DNA of 64,000 bases from Paenibacillus macquariensis (GCF_900156375.1 NZ_FTNK01000005.1:277508-341507); one strand, 5' to 3'; shown: positions 9,214 through 17,977, counted from the stretch's first letter. The notes: generated from the letters alone by a model not told the origin. Program-made: numbers and translations.

Positions 9214-9837
9214 ATGGATTCAATGATTCGTAATGTCTATTGTGTTGGCCGTAACTACAGATTACATGCAGCAGAACTTGGTAATGCTGTGCCCCAAGAA
9301 CCGATGATATTCATGAAACCTTCTCATGCTGTTATTCCGCTTGATCAAAGTGTTATTACATTGCCTAAAGATCAAGGTGAAGTACATTATGAAGGAGAGA
9401 TTGTTATCCTCATTCATAGGGATTATGAGCCGGGGGTTACTGTGAATGAGTTAGTAGAAGTCATGGCATTAGGAATTGATTTCACGTTGCGGGATGTTCA
9501 GCAGGTTATTAAGGAGAAGGGTCATCCGTGGACAGCGGCCAAAGGGTTTAAGTCATCTGCACCACTTACGCCATTCGTTGATTTTCCAGGCACAGAAGAA
9601 CTGAATGTTCAAGATTTCACGGTTATGAAGAATAAAGTGGAAGTACAGCGAGGGAATGCAAGTGATATGATTTTCTCATTGCAAAATATTGTTGATTACA
9701 TAGGTTTACATTATGGATTGGGTAAAGGTGATTTGATCTTTACAGGCACACCGGCAGGGGTCGGTCCGGTATCTCAAGGCGACCAATTTGACCTCTTATG
9801 GGGAGACAAACAGCTGGGAAGCTGTATTATTGGATAA
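9214..9837 (+). CDS. Fumarylacetoacetate hydrolase (FAH) family protein
   Basis: The 207-residue protein is a short FAH-fold enzyme. It has VGRNYRLHAAELGN at the N-terminus, the metal ligands in VHYEGEIVI, GIDFTLRDVQ and the TAAKGFKSSAP segment, and the C-terminal FTGTPAGVGPV. This family cleaves C-C bonds in 2-oxo or acylpyruvate compounds, or decarboxylates oxaloacetate. The short form corresponds to YcgM/acylpyruvase-like members, but the substrate is not deducible. Its stop codon directly precedes the ATG of the DUF92 gene, and it follows GDPD by 7 bp, which implies one operon. Confidence 0.88.
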   Translation: MDSMIRNVYCVGRNYRLHAAELGNAVPQEPMIFMKPSHAVIPLDQSVITLPKDQGEVHYEGEIVILIHRDYEPGVTVNELVEVMALGIDFTLRDVQQVIKEKGHPWTAAKGFKSSAPLTPFVDFPGTEELNVQDFTVMKNKVEVQRGNASDMIFSLQNIVDYIGLHYGLGKGDLIFTGTPAGVGPVSQGDQFDLLWGDKQLGSCIIG

Positions 9838-10662
9838 ATGATCATGTGGATTATTGGTGGCCTATGCGCTTTGTTAGTATCCACTGTAGCTTATTGGAAG
9901 AAGTCTCTTACGTTATCAGGTGCGCTTGCAGCGACGATTATGGGAACCGTCTATTTTGCAGCAGGAAGTCTATTCTGGTTCGGTATTTTACTTGTATTCT
10001 TTGTCTCTTCCTCTGTGCTATCCAAGTTCCGTCAAAGTCATAAGGAAGAGATGGAGAAATCGTATGCGAAGACGGGTCGGCGCGATGCTGGACAGGTATT
10101 AGCAAATGGTGGGTTGGGCATGTTGCTGTGTATACTGAATGCCATATGGCCTCATCCTGAATGGACATACCTGTTTATTGGAATTATGGCAACGGTGACT
10201 GCAGATACATGGGCTACAGAAATGGGAAGCTTAAGCACTAAACCTCCACGTTCCGTGTTGAATGGTAAGGTATTGACTGTTGGAACCTCGGGGGGAGTAT
10301 CGCTCTTAGGAAGCATTGCTGCTGCAGTTGGTGGAGCGATGATTGGTGGTGGAGCTTGGGTTCTGACATTCCTATCAGACACATCCGCACCTATTCAAGG
10401 GCGTGCACTTCTGTTATGGATACTATTAGGGCTTGTCTCAGGATTCGCAGGAGCCTTTACAGATTCCTTATTAGGAGCATCGATTCAAGTGATGTACAAG
10501 TGTCATGTCTGTGGTAAAGAAGTTGAAGTAGTACATCATTGCAACAAACCTACCGTACAGCTTCGAGGATGGCTCAGATTGAATAACGATGCGGTCAATG
10601 TGTGGAGTTCCGTCGTCGGAGGAATGGTTGCTTGTATAATTGGATTATATATGGGATTATAA
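9838..10662 (+). CDS. DUF92 family integral membrane protein
   Basis: The 274-residue protein has about six or seven membrane segments. Between them are the DUF92 signature pieces RRDAGQVLANGG and TADTWATEMGSLS and the GLVSGFAGAFTDSLLGAS block. A CHVCGK...HHC cluster near residue 220 is typical of the family's C-terminal loop. Plant members of DUF92 include phytyl-phosphate kinase (VTE6), so a lipid-alcohol phosphate function is possible but unproved for bacteria. The ATG directly follows the stop of the FAH gene, so translation is probably coupled; a second ATG lies two codons on. Confidence 0.85.
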   Translation: MIMWIIGGLCALLVSTVAYWKKSLTLSGALAATIMGTVYFAAGSLFWFGILLVFFVSSSVLSKFRQSHKEEMEKSYAKTGRRDAGQVLANGGLGMLLCILNAIWPHPEWTYLFIGIMATVTADTWATEMGSLSTKPPRSVLNGKVLTVGTSGGVSLLGSIAAAVGGAMIGGGAWVLTFLSDTSAPIQGRALLLWILLGLVSGFAGAFTDSLLGASIQVMYKCHVCGKEVEVVHHCNKPTVQLRGWLRLNNDAVNVWSSVVGGMVACIIGLYMGL

Positions 10663-10738
10663 ATGGTTGATAATAAATGGTACAATAGGTTGGAATGTTT
10701 GTTATTCAAATATGATAAGTTAGTAGGGAAAAATAGAG

Positions 10739-12664
10739 ATGAATATATTGACAGTTGAACATATAAGTAAGAGTTATGGTGAAAAGGTATTATTTAAAGA
10801 TGCATCCTTCGGTATGGAGGACCAGGATAAGATTGGAATCGTAGGTGTGAACGGAACAGGGAAATCAACATTCCTACGTATTATTGCTGGTTTAGAAAAG
10901 CCGGATGAAGGTCAAATTTCTAGTGGGAATGGCGTTAGAATTAGAACACTCGCGCAGAATCCTGATTATGACCCGGAAATGACCGTATTACAACAAGTAT
11001 TCCAAGGTAATGATCCGCAAATGAAAGTCGTTCGTGACTATACAGAAACGATGGATTTGCTAGATCTTGATCCTTCAAATGAAGAAGTTCTAGAGAGATT
11101 GTTGGAGCTCAATCAGGATATGGATACACTACAGGCTTGGAATCTTGAAAGTGAAGCGAAGATCATTCTGAATAAACTCGGACTTACACAGTTTGAAAGT
11201 TTGATGGGAACGCTATCTGGTGGACAACGCAAGCGTGTAGCATTGGCTAATGCCCTAATTCAACCTTGCGAATTGTTGATCCTGGATGAGCCTACGAACC
11301 ATATTGATACGGATTCCGTAGCATGGTTGGAGCAATATTTACAGAAGCGCCGTGGTGCGTTACTCATGATTACCCATGACCGATATTTCCTTGACCGTGT
11401 AGCAAACGTTATGTTGGAGCTTGACTATGGGCGGTTATTCCGATACCAAGCCAATTATTCAGCATTCTTGGAATTGAAAGCAGATCGCGAAGACAGAGAA
11501 GCATCTACGGAACATAAGAGACAGAATTTACTTCGTTCTGAGCTTGCTTGGATGCGTAAGGGACCCAAAGCGAGATCTACCAAACAAAAGGCGCGGATTG
11601 ATCGGTATGAAGAGCTAAAAGATCAGCAAGTTGTACAACGCGCTGGATCGATGGATATGTCTGTAGCTTCAAGCCGTCTCGGTCGTAAAATTCTAGAGAT
11701 TGATCATTTACACAAAACCAATGAAGGGATCACTCTTATTGAGGATCTTACTTATATTGCTGTGCCGGAAGATAGAGTGGGAATTGTTGGTCCTAACGGA
11801 AGCGGGAAATCGACGCTACTTAACCTTATTGCCGGTAGACTCCAGCCGGATGCTGGAGAGATTAGTCTAGGTTCCACAGTGAAGATTGGTTACTTCACAC
11901 AAGAGCATCAAGAGATGAATGAGAAACAACGTGTTATTGAATACATCAAAGAAGTGGCAGAAATCATCACTACGTCAGATGGAAGTACGATTACTGCGGG
12001 AGCGATGTTAGAACGTTTTCTTTTCCCGCCAGTTCTTCAATGGACACCGATCGCGAAGTTATCCGGTGGAGAGAAGAGACGTCTATACTTACTAAGAGTA
12101 CTCATGGGAGCGCCTAACGTTCTTCTTCTTGATGAACCGACGAATGATCTCGATATCCAGACATTAGCTGTCTTGGAACAATATTTAGACGAGTTCCCGG
12201 GTGTCGTATTTACAGTATCGCATGATCGGTACTTCCTAGACCGTACGGTAGATAAGATTGTTGCTTTTGAAGGAAATGGAGACCTTAGAGTTCATGTCGG
12301 TTCATATACGGAGTATGAGGAATGGATGGCTAAGAATGTTTCCAAAGGATCAGATCGTAAGCGTGTAGAACCTGCTGAACCTGTTTCCAAACCAACACCT
12401 GAACTTAAAGAAGTGGTTAAGTCTGCGGTATCAACTGAGAAAATCAAGTTCACTTTCAAAGAGCAAAAGGAATTTGATCAGATTGATAGCTTAATTCTGG
12501 CATGTGAACAGAAAATAGTGGATCTTAACACTAAGATGGAAGCTGCTTTTAGCGATTCAGCACTTCTACAAGAACTTATGACCAAGCAACAGGAAGCACA
12601 ACAAGAGCTCGAACATCTCATGGAGCGTTGGACATATCTAAATGAAATAGCAGATAAAATGTAA
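10739..12664 (+). CDS. ABC-F ATPase, Uup/YfmR type with C-terminal coiled coil
   Basis: Two ABC domains are joined by the linker typical of ABC-F proteins and there is no membrane domain. Domain 1 has GVNGTGKST, LSGGQRKR and LILDEPTNHID. Domain 2 has GPNGSGKST, LSGGEKRR and LLLDEPTNDLD. A Lys/Glu-rich C-terminal extension (about residues 560-641) ends in a coiled coil beginning KIKFTFKEQKEFDQ, which marks the Uup subgroup, called YfmR in Bacillus. Members act on the ribosome, and YfmR is reported to help with stalled elongation such as polyproline. The ATG is preceded by a modest GTAGGG. It is a single gene followed by a two-way terminator. Confidence 0.93.
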   Translation: MNILTVEHISKSYGEKVLFKDASFGMEDQDKIGIVGVNGTGKSTFLRIIAGLEKPDEGQISSGNGVRIRTLAQNPDYDPEMTVLQQVFQGNDPQMKVVRDYTETMDLLDLDPSNEEVLERLLELNQDMDTLQAWNLESEAKIILNKLGLTQFESLMGTLSGGQRKRVALANALIQPCELLILDEPTNHIDTDSVAWLEQYLQKRRGALLMITHDRYFLDRVANVMLELDYGRLFRYQANYSAFLELKADREDREASTEHKRQNLLRSELAWMRKGPKARSTKQKARIDRYEELKDQQVVQRAGSMDMSVASSRLGRKILEIDHLHKTNEGITLIEDLTYIAVPEDRVGIVGPNGSGKSTLLNLIAGRLQPDAGEISLGSTVKIGYFTQEHQEMNEKQRVIEYIKEVAEIITTSDGSTITAGAMLERFLFPPVLQWTPIAKLSGGEKRRLYLLRVLMGAPNVLLLDEPTNDLDIQTLAVLEQYLDEFPGVVFTVSHDRYFLDRTVDKIVAFEGNGDLRVHVGSYTEYEEWMAKNVSKGSDRKRVEPAEPVSKPTPELKEVVKSAVSTEKIKFTFKEQKEFDQIDSLILACEQKIVDLNTKMEAAFSDSALLQELMTKQQEAQQELEHLMERWTYLNEIADKM

Positions 12665-12696
12665 AGAGTGTACATTTAAAAAATAGATATAACAAA

Positions 12697-12742
12697 AGGG
12701 ACTGTTCCAAAAGTCGAAATACGACTTACTGGAATAGTCCCT
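12697..12742. terminator. Bidirectional terminator between uup-like and M42 genes
   Basis: AGGGACTGTTCC (12697) pairs with GGAATAGTCCCT, with an inner AAGTCG/CGACTT stem. T-rich flanks on both strands suit the two converging genes. Confidence 0.85.
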
Positions 12743-12757
12743 ATTTGTATTAAATGA

Positions 12758-13795
12758 TTATGACTGCAAGTAAGCTGCAAGCAACTTTGTTGTATTTAAG
12801 ACCGCTTGCTTATGTGTGCGCTCCATGGCATGAGAAGCATGCACTCCTGGACCGATCAAAGCGGCACGGATGTTGTTCCCAGCACTGAGTGCGGCAGAGG
12901 CATCAGATCCATAGTGCGGATATATGTCGACAGCATAGGGGATATTCTCTGATTCAGCTAATGCGATAAGACGGCTTGTCATCTCATAATCATAAGGGCC
13001 TGAAGAGTCTTTAGCGCATATAGATACATCTGTTTCCTTACAACTCAGATCATCACCAATACAACCCATATCGACTGCAATCATCTCCACAATATCGTCT
13101 GGAATGGATGCAGCTCCGTGCCCAACCTCTTCATAATTGGATATCAGAATTTTGACTGTTGTACGTGGTTTCCAGTTCTCACGTTTCATAGATTCTAGGA
13201 TACCAAATAGAGCAGCTACACTGGCTTTGTCATCGAGATGGCGAGACTTAATATGTCCACTATCCGTGATGATGGACCTGGGATCGAATGAAATAAAGTC
13301 ACCTACAGCGATTCCTAACTTCAATACATCATCTTTCGATTCTACTAGTTCATCAATACGAACTTCCATATGATCTTCTTGTCGTTTGAAATCACGAGCA
13401 TCACTGTAGACGTGTACAGAAGGATGTGTACTTAATATAGTTCCGGTATACGTCTTTCCGCTACGTGTATGTATCGTACAGTATTCGTTCTCAATAGCCT
13501 GTAGCATGAAACCGCCAACCAACGTAAGTCGAAGGGTACCTTCGGATTTAATCGCACGAACCATTGCACCTAACGTATCCACATGGCCACTCAGACCTAT
13601 CGTACGGCTGTTATCATGACCCTCTACGGTTAAGATAGCCCCGCCTTTATGATTCCATGTAAGAGGCACTCCAAGAGCTGTAGCTTCCTCCTCTATATAT
13701 TTCATGACTTGAGTAGTGTATCCGCTCGGACTAGGTGTGTTTAGTAACTTCTGAAGTAAGGTTAGTATATATTTCTCATTTGGTTGAATTGACAA
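12758..13795 (-). CDS. M42 family metallopeptidase (YsdC/FrvX-like aminopeptidase)
   Basis: The protein has the di-metal M42 core: GLSGHVDTLG (His ligand and Asp), HLDDKASVA (bridging Asp), ISNYEEVGHGA (catalytic Glu pair), AVDMG and the C-terminal ASHAMERTH (His ligand). The family forms large tetrahedral aminopeptidases that trim peptides in the cytosol. An ATG at 13804 is in frame, but TAAGGAGG touches it directly. The TTG three codons later (13795) is 9 bases from that ribosome binding site, so I take the TTG. The gene overlaps the end of lapA-like by 20 bp, which implies translational coupling. Confidence 0.9.
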   Translation of the reverse strand: MSIQPNEKYILTLLQKLLNTPSPSGYTTQVMKYIEEEATALGVPLTWNHKGGAILTVEGHDNSRTIGLSGHVDTLGAMVRAIKSEGTLRLTLVGGFMLQAIENEYCTIHTRSGKTYTGTILSTHPSVHVYSDARDFKRQEDHMEVRIDELVESKDDVLKLGIAVGDFISFDPRSIITDSGHIKSRHLDDKASVAALFGILESMKRENWKPRTTVKILISNYEEVGHGAASIPDDIVEMIAVDMGCIGDDLSCKETDVSICAKDSSGPYDYEMTSRLIALAESENIPYAVDIYPHYGSDASAALSAGNNIRAALIGPGVHASHAMERTHKQAVLNTTKLLAAYLQS

Positions 13796-14114
13796 TTGAT
13801 GCATCCTCCTTAGGATCTACTGGGGTGTCTGATGTATTTACTGGGGAAGGCGAATAACCTGTTGCTTGGATGACATGATTAAGCTCGCTCGCCAAACGTT
13901 TAATTTCCCGTTGGAGCTTATATTGTCTGTAGATCCCATACGAACCTACGATGATTCCTCCGATAAGCGTACATCCTATGATAAGTAGAATGAGGGGAAG
14001 ACTGATTACATTGAAAAAAAAGTTAACCTCAACGGGATTCACGTTAATGACAGCAAATAAAGCTGTTAATAGGGCAAACACAAGTCCAGCAATTAAGGAC
14101 CATTGCATTTTCAT
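13776..14114 (-). CDS. LapA family (DUF1049) small membrane protein
   Basis: The 112-residue protein has two hydrophobic segments, LIAGLVFALLTALFAVINV and LPLILLIIGCTLIGGIIVGS, followed by a basic, helical cytosolic tail IYRQYKLQREIKRLASELNH. This is the layout of LapA/YciS-type proteins, which in enterobacteria take part in regulating lipopolysaccharide synthesis but whose role in Gram-positives is unknown. I start at ATG 14114 because AGGAGGT sits 7 bases upstream; an in-frame upstream start lacks a binding site. It is co-transcribed with the downstream M42 peptidase. Confidence 0.8.
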   Translation of the reverse strand: MKMQWSLIAGLVFALLTALFAVINVNPVEVNFFFNVISLPLILLIIGCTLIGGIIVGSYGIYRQYKLQREIKRLASELNHVIQATGYSPSPVNTSDTPVDPKEDASIVNSTK

Positions 14115-14210
14115 ATAAGCACCTCCTAAAAGTGTTTTTGTAGCGACCATCTTGTTAAGTCCATCGTAAAAAAACTTGTATCGAACAGCATAGGCTCCAA
14201 TGATAGTATA

Positions 14211-14240
14211 AAATCCCTTGACCGATTGGACAAGGGATTT
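14211..14240 (-). terminator. Terminator after oligoendopeptidase F
   Basis: AAATCCCTTG pairs perfectly with CAAGGGATTT around a 10-base loop, and the minus strand continues TTATACTATCATT. It lies 24 bp past the pepF stop. Confidence 0.8.
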
Positions 14241-14263
14241 ATTAACGATTGTTCATATGACTA

Positions 14264-16180
14264 TTATTTGGTGAGTTGCTCCATTTGTGTAATTAATTCT
14301 TCGAATACGCTCATTGCTTCACGAATAGGTTGCGGTGAGGACATATCCACACCTGCTTTACTCAGGATATTAATGGAGTAATCACTACCTCCGCTTTTGA
14401 GGAATCCAAGGTAACGGTCAACAGCAGGTTGGCCTTCTTCTAAAATTTGTTTAGAGAAGCTAGTTGCTGCAGAGAAGCCAGTAGCATATTTGTATACATA
14501 GAAACTGTTATAGAAGTGAGGAATACGAGCCCATTCCATTGCGATCTCTTTATCGACTGCCATATCTGAACCATGATATTTAACATTTAGATCATAGTAG
14601 ATATCGGAGAGTGCCTGAGGGGTAAGGGTCTCACCTGCCTCAGCGTGTTCATGAATAAGTTTCTCGAACTCTGCAAACATAGTTTGTCTGAATACCGTTG
14701 TGCGGAATTGGTCCGCATAGTAGGTAAGTAGATACATTTTTTCTTTAGGATCGGTTGATTTCTTCAATAAATAATCCATCAACAGTGCCTCATTTGTAGT
14801 GGAGGCCACTTCCGCTAAGAAAATCGTGTATTGTGCATCACGATAATTCAATGCCTTATCTGAATAGTAAGAGTGTAACGCATGGCCCATTTCGTGAGCT
14901 AAGGTAAACATACTGTTCAAATTTTCATTGTGGTTCAATAGGACATAAGGATGAGTACCATAAGCGCCCCAGCTGTAAGCGCCAGTTCGTTTGCCCTCAT
15001 TCTCGTATACATCGATCCATCCGTTATCGTAGCCTTCTTGTAATGCACTTAGATAATCTTCTCCAAGTGGTTTTAAGCCTTCTTTAATGGTCTTCTTTGC
15101 TTCTTCATAGGTAATGTCCATTTTGTATTCATCTACAAGTGGAGCGAAGAGATCATACATGTGTAATTCATCGACGCCAAGAAGTTTCTTACGAAGTTTC
15201 ATGTATCGATGTAACAAAGGCAAGCTCTCATGAATGGTGTCAATTAGATTCGTATAGACTTCCTTCTGAATATTGTCACCGTATAGAGACATTTCAAGCA
15301 CAGAAGGATACTTACGAACGGTTGAATAAAAAATATTTTTAGTTACATTTGCACTTAATGTTGCGGCAATGGTGTTTTTTTGTTTGCCATAAGTTTCATA
15401 GACCGCTTTGAAAGCACGACTACGAACGTCACGGTTAGGACTTTCTAGATATTGAATATAGCTACCATGAGTTAGCTCAACTTCTTTGCCATTCTCATCT
15501 TTAATTTTAGGGAACTTCATATCAGCATTGTTAAGCATTCCGAAAATGTTTTGTGGTGCTTGAGATAAATTACCTACTTGTGCAAGAAGAGCCTCTTCTG
15601 TCTTCGATAGAACATGAGCTTTCTCACGCTTCATTTCTTGAAGTGTAAATTTATAGTCACTTAAGGTTGCATCAGCAATGAAAGCATCTAATTTATCATC
15701 TGGTAGTGCCAAAAGTTCAGGTGTAACGAAAGATAATGCTTCACCAGCGGCAACACTTAATTTTTTTCCTTTTTGGGTTAAAGCTTGGTATGTAGGGTTA
15801 GTTGTGTCCTCATCAAGGTGCATATGGGCATATACGTAAAGACGTTCAACGTCGAAGGAAATTGCATCATCTAGAATAAAACAATCCTTCACAGATTGAA
15901 CCGTATCTAACTTACCTTGAAAGTCAGATGCTTTCGAAATTTTCTTCTGAACTTCTTTGTAAGATTGGTCCCAAGCAGATTGGTCTTTAAATAAATCTTG
16001 TAGGTTCCATTGATTGTCCTTGGATACTTCAGAGCGTTTCAATAATTGATCCATGGGAATCCTCCTTAAATGTTGTGTGAGTAAAGGTTGGGTTCCTGCT
16101 GAGGCTTTGATGGGTAGAGAATAAGGACTGGACATAATACTTATGGCGATGATGAGTGATACAGTCTTGGTTAGTTTCAC
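14264..16180 (-). CDS. pepF: M3 oligoendopeptidase F, with possible exported and cytosolic forms
   Basis: PepF is a zinc endopeptidase for short peptides. The HExxH motif is LAHEMGHALHSYYS (His at residue 429 of the long form). Two starts in the same frame each have a strong ribosome binding site. GTG at 16180 follows AAAGGAGGT by 10 bases and adds a classic Sec signal peptide: KLTK, a hydrophobic core TVSLIIAISIM, then IKASA before the cleavage site after residue 28. ATG at 16054 follows TAAGGAGGA by 5 bases and gives the usual 596-residue cytosolic PepF beginning MDQLLKRSEV. The gene could therefore encode two forms. The family is normally cytosolic. It is a single gene with its own terminator. 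Confidence 0.92.
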   Translation of the reverse strand: MKLTKTVSLIIAISIMSSPYSLPIKASAGTQPLLTQHLRRIPMDQLLKRSEVSKDNQWNLQDLFKDQSAWDQSYKEVQKKISKASDFQGKLDTVQSVKDCFILDDAISFDVERLYVYAHMHLDEDTTNPTYQALTQKGKKLSVAAGEALSFVTPELLALPDDKLDAFIADATLSDYKFTLQEMKREKAHVLSKTEEALLAQVGNLSQAPQNIFGMLNNADMKFPKIKDENGKEVELTHGSYIQYLESPNRDVRSRAFKAVYETYGKQKNTIAATLSANVTKNIFYSTVRKYPSVLEMSLYGDNIQKEVYTNLIDTIHESLPLLHRYMKLRKKLLGVDELHMYDLFAPLVDEYKMDITYEEAKKTIKEGLKPLGEDYLSALQEGYDNGWIDVYENEGKRTGAYSWGAYGTHPYVLLNHNENLNSMFTLAHEMGHALHSYYSDKALNYRDAQYTIFLAEVASTTNEALLMDYLLKKSTDPKEKMYLLTYYADQFRTTVFRQTMFAEFEKLIHEHAEAGETLTPQALSDIYYDLNVKYHGSDMAVDKEIAMEWARIPHFYNSFYVYKYATGFSAATSFSKQILEEGQPAVDRYLGFLKSGGSDYSINILSKAGVDMSSPQPIREAMSVFEELITQMEQLTK

Positions 16181-16263
16181 CAGAGTTGTACCTCCTTTAC
16201 ATATGCAATCAGCCTGTAGTATGTCCAGTCCTACAATAAATTATTAATATTCTCTCATCAAAC

Positions 16264-16443
16264 TTAGGAACCCATGTTTATAAAACTGAATACGATTAAG
16301 ATAAAGGCAATGAGGATCATAATGATGGCGGTAAGAGCCATCCAACGCTTCAATGAAGGCGGGATAGAGTTCTTACCCATGATTAGGACACCACCTAAAG
16401 CAAAAGCTAAGATAATAAAAATGAGAGTGCTACTTGGGTCCAT
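16264..16443 (-). CDS. Small membrane protein, 59 residues
   Basis: An open frame begins MDPSSTLIFIILAF and ends FSFINMGS. It consists of two hydrophobic helices (about residues 6-22 and 37-55) joined by a short basic loop GKNSIPPSLKRWM. AAAGGAG lies 11 bases upstream and overlaps the end of the preceding 77-residue gene, so the two are likely coupled. I do not recognise the family. The ribosome binding site, the membrane hairpin design and the tight packing support a real gene. Confidence 0.65.
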   Translation of the reverse strand: MDPSSTLIFIILAFALGGVLIMGKNSIPPSLKRWMALTAIIMILIAFILIVFSFINMGS

Positions 16444-16449
16444 TGGTGA

Positions 16450-16683
16450 TTATACTCCTTTAAATGCAGCCATTAACTCGCGCCACTCGTCTTCTTTATC
16501 AATAAATTCTTCTTTAGGGAACCTAATGTTTGCCCAATGCATGAGTGCAGGCCGACTTAGAAAAGTCTGAGTTTCTTCTCCCCATTGATCAGAGATTTCG
16601 CGAAGAACGAGGTATTTCCCTTGAACTTCGATGGTCATCATATTCCAGTTGTCTTTTTTGTATATTTCATGTTTTTTAATCAT
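16450..16683 (-). CDS. Uncharacterised 77-residue protein
   Basis: The frame begins MIKKHEIYKKDNWNMMTI and ends ELMAAFKGV. It looks like a small soluble, mixed alpha/beta protein with a basic start and an acidic C-terminal part (KEEFIDKEDEWREL). ACGGAG lies upstream of the ATG at 16683; a GTG two codons earlier is an alternative. An in-frame longer version would add a hydrophobic stretch but has no binding site, so I leave it out. It is followed 6 bp later by the small membrane protein. I do not recognise its family and assign no function. Confidence 0.6.
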   Translation of the reverse strand: MIKKHEIYKKDNWNMMTIEVQGKYLVLREISDQWGEETQTFLSRPALMHWANIRFPKEEFIDKEDEWRELMAAFKGV

Positions 16684-16814
16684 ATGCACATATCTCCGTT
16701 TGCTCTTTTGATAAAATGATAACGCAGACACACTTATAAAAGCAAATAAAAACGGAGATATCCTAATAATTACTGTGTTGCATAGGTTGGAATTCATGAA
16801 GTTTTTTATTTACA

Positions 16815-16832
16815 ATCGCCAAATATGGCGAT
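16815..16832 (+). promoter_or_regulatory. Leader hairpin just before the cold-shock gene
   Basis: ATCGCC pairs with GGCGAT across a 6-base AT-rich loop, followed by ATTTTTAGGAGG. The ribosome binding site lies directly after the hairpin. It may stabilise the leader or act as a temperature-sensitive attenuator, since cold-shock mRNAs often have structured leaders. Confidence 0.4.
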
Positions 16833-16852
16833 ATTTTTAGGAGGTTGTTCAT

Positions 16853-17050
16853 TTGAAGGGAACAGTTAAATGGTTTAATGCGGAAAAGGGTTATGGTTTT
16901 ATTCAGGTTGAAGGTGGCGAGGATGTATTTGTTCACTTTTCTGCCATTCAAGGAGAAGGTTTTAAGACATTAGATGAAGGTCAAGCGGTTGAATTCGAAG
17001 TTGTGGAAGGTAATCGTGGACCTCAAGCGGCTAACGTAATTAAATTATAA
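16853..17050 (+). CDS. Cold-shock protein (CspA family)
   Basis: This complete 65-residue cold-shock domain contains both RNA-binding motifs, KGYGFIQV (RNP1) and DVFVHFSAI (RNP2). It binds single-stranded RNA and DNA, melts RNA structure and acts as an antiterminator and translation helper. The start is TTG with TAGGAGG 8 bases upstream. It is a single gene with its own terminator. Bacillus-type genomes carry several copies, so I cannot assign a CspB/C/D letter. Confidence 0.96.
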   Translation: MKGTVKWFNAEKGYGFIQVEGGEDVFVHFSAIQGEGFKTLDEGQAVEFEVVEGNRGPQAANVIKL

Positions 17051-17091
17051 AGAAAAGATCAGTCATTTTAAGAATGAAAATATATATGATA

Positions 17092-17128
17092 AGCGCGATT
17101 CTCTTTACAGAGAATTGTGCTTTTTTTG
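17092..17128 (+). terminator. Intrinsic terminator of the csp gene
   Basis: AGCGCGATTCTCT pairs with AGAGAATTGTGCT (G-T pairs included), followed by TTTTTTT. Confidence 0.85.
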
Positions 17129-17233
17129 TTATTATTCGTGTGAATAATGTCTGTAATGCCTTTGACCGATTCAACAACGAAATGATACACTAGAAGGGAT
17201 GAAACATACAATTTTATAGGGAGCGCTACCGTT

Positions 17234-17977
17234 ATGAAGTTTAAATTGTTTAAAGATCGCAAAGGGAAAGCAGATCAAGCCAAGAATAATAAATTCGTAA
17301 AGCTTGGCCGTGAAATTTATGTGCAAGCTCGTAAAGGTGGACCTAATCCGGATGCAAACTTTGGCTTGAAGACAGCTATTGCGAATGCTCGTCAGATTAA
17401 TATGCCTGTAGATAACATTGAACGTGCTATAAAGAAAGCTGCCGGTAACGGTGATAATGTAGAATACGACGAAATCTATTATGAAGGTTACGGTCCCGGT
17501 GGCGTAGCTATCATGGTGAAATGTTTGACTGATAACCGTAATCGTACAGCTGCGGATGTGAGATCCATCTTTAATAAACGTGGTGGTAACATGGGTGAGT
17601 CTGGTTGCGTTTCTTACATGTTCGATCAGAAGGGCTTGCTTGTTATAGATCGTGAGAAGTTTGAAGATTTGGATGAAGATACACTTATGCTACAAGCAAT
17701 TGAAGCTGGAGCTGATGATGTCATTACGAATGAAGAGAGTTTTGAAGTGATAACTCATCCTCATGAGTTTGAAGCAATCAAGAGTGTTTTGGAAGAAGCT
17801 GAACTTGTATTCAGTAGCTCTGAAGTGCGTTGGATTCCTCAGAATACGATCGAGGTTGAAGGCGAGAATGCAGAGAAATTGCTACGTATGATGGACCTTT
17901 TTGAAGACAATGATGATGTTCAAGATGTCTATACTAACTTTGAAATTAGTGAAGCAGAAATTGAACGAATTGGTTAA
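17234..17977 (+). CDS. YebC/TACO1 family protein
   Basis: The 247-residue protein has the YebC three-domain core: KFVKLGREIYVQARKGGP, a region of LKTAIANARQINMPVDNIERA, then YEGYGPGGVAIMVKCLTDNRN and SGCVSYMFDQKG. The usual first residues, GRKW or AGHSKW with NI, are replaced by MKFKLFKDRKGKADQAKNN. The start is ATG with GGGAG about 10 bases upstream. YebC proteins were long called transcription regulators. Mitochondrial TACO1 and recent bacterial work point to a role in relieving polyproline-stalled ribosomes. It is closest in appearance to the YeeI/YebC2-like branch. It is a single gene with a terminator. Confidence 0.9.
   Translation: MKFKLFKDRKGKADQAKNNKFVKLGREIYVQARKGGPNPDANFGLKTAIANARQINMPVDNIERAIKKAAGNGDNVEYDEIYYEGYGPGGVAIMVKCLTDNRNRTAADVRSIFNKRGGNMGESGCVSYMFDQKGLLVIDREKFEDLDEDTLMLQAIEAGADDVITNEESFEVITHPHEFEAIKSVLEEAELVFSSSEVRWIPQNTIEVEGENAEKLLRMMDLFEDNDDVQDVYTNFEISEAEIERIG

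Noticed and set aside
14151..14263. Small gene between lapA-like and pepF genes
   Set aside because: Only the pepF terminator and short stop-rich frames are present.
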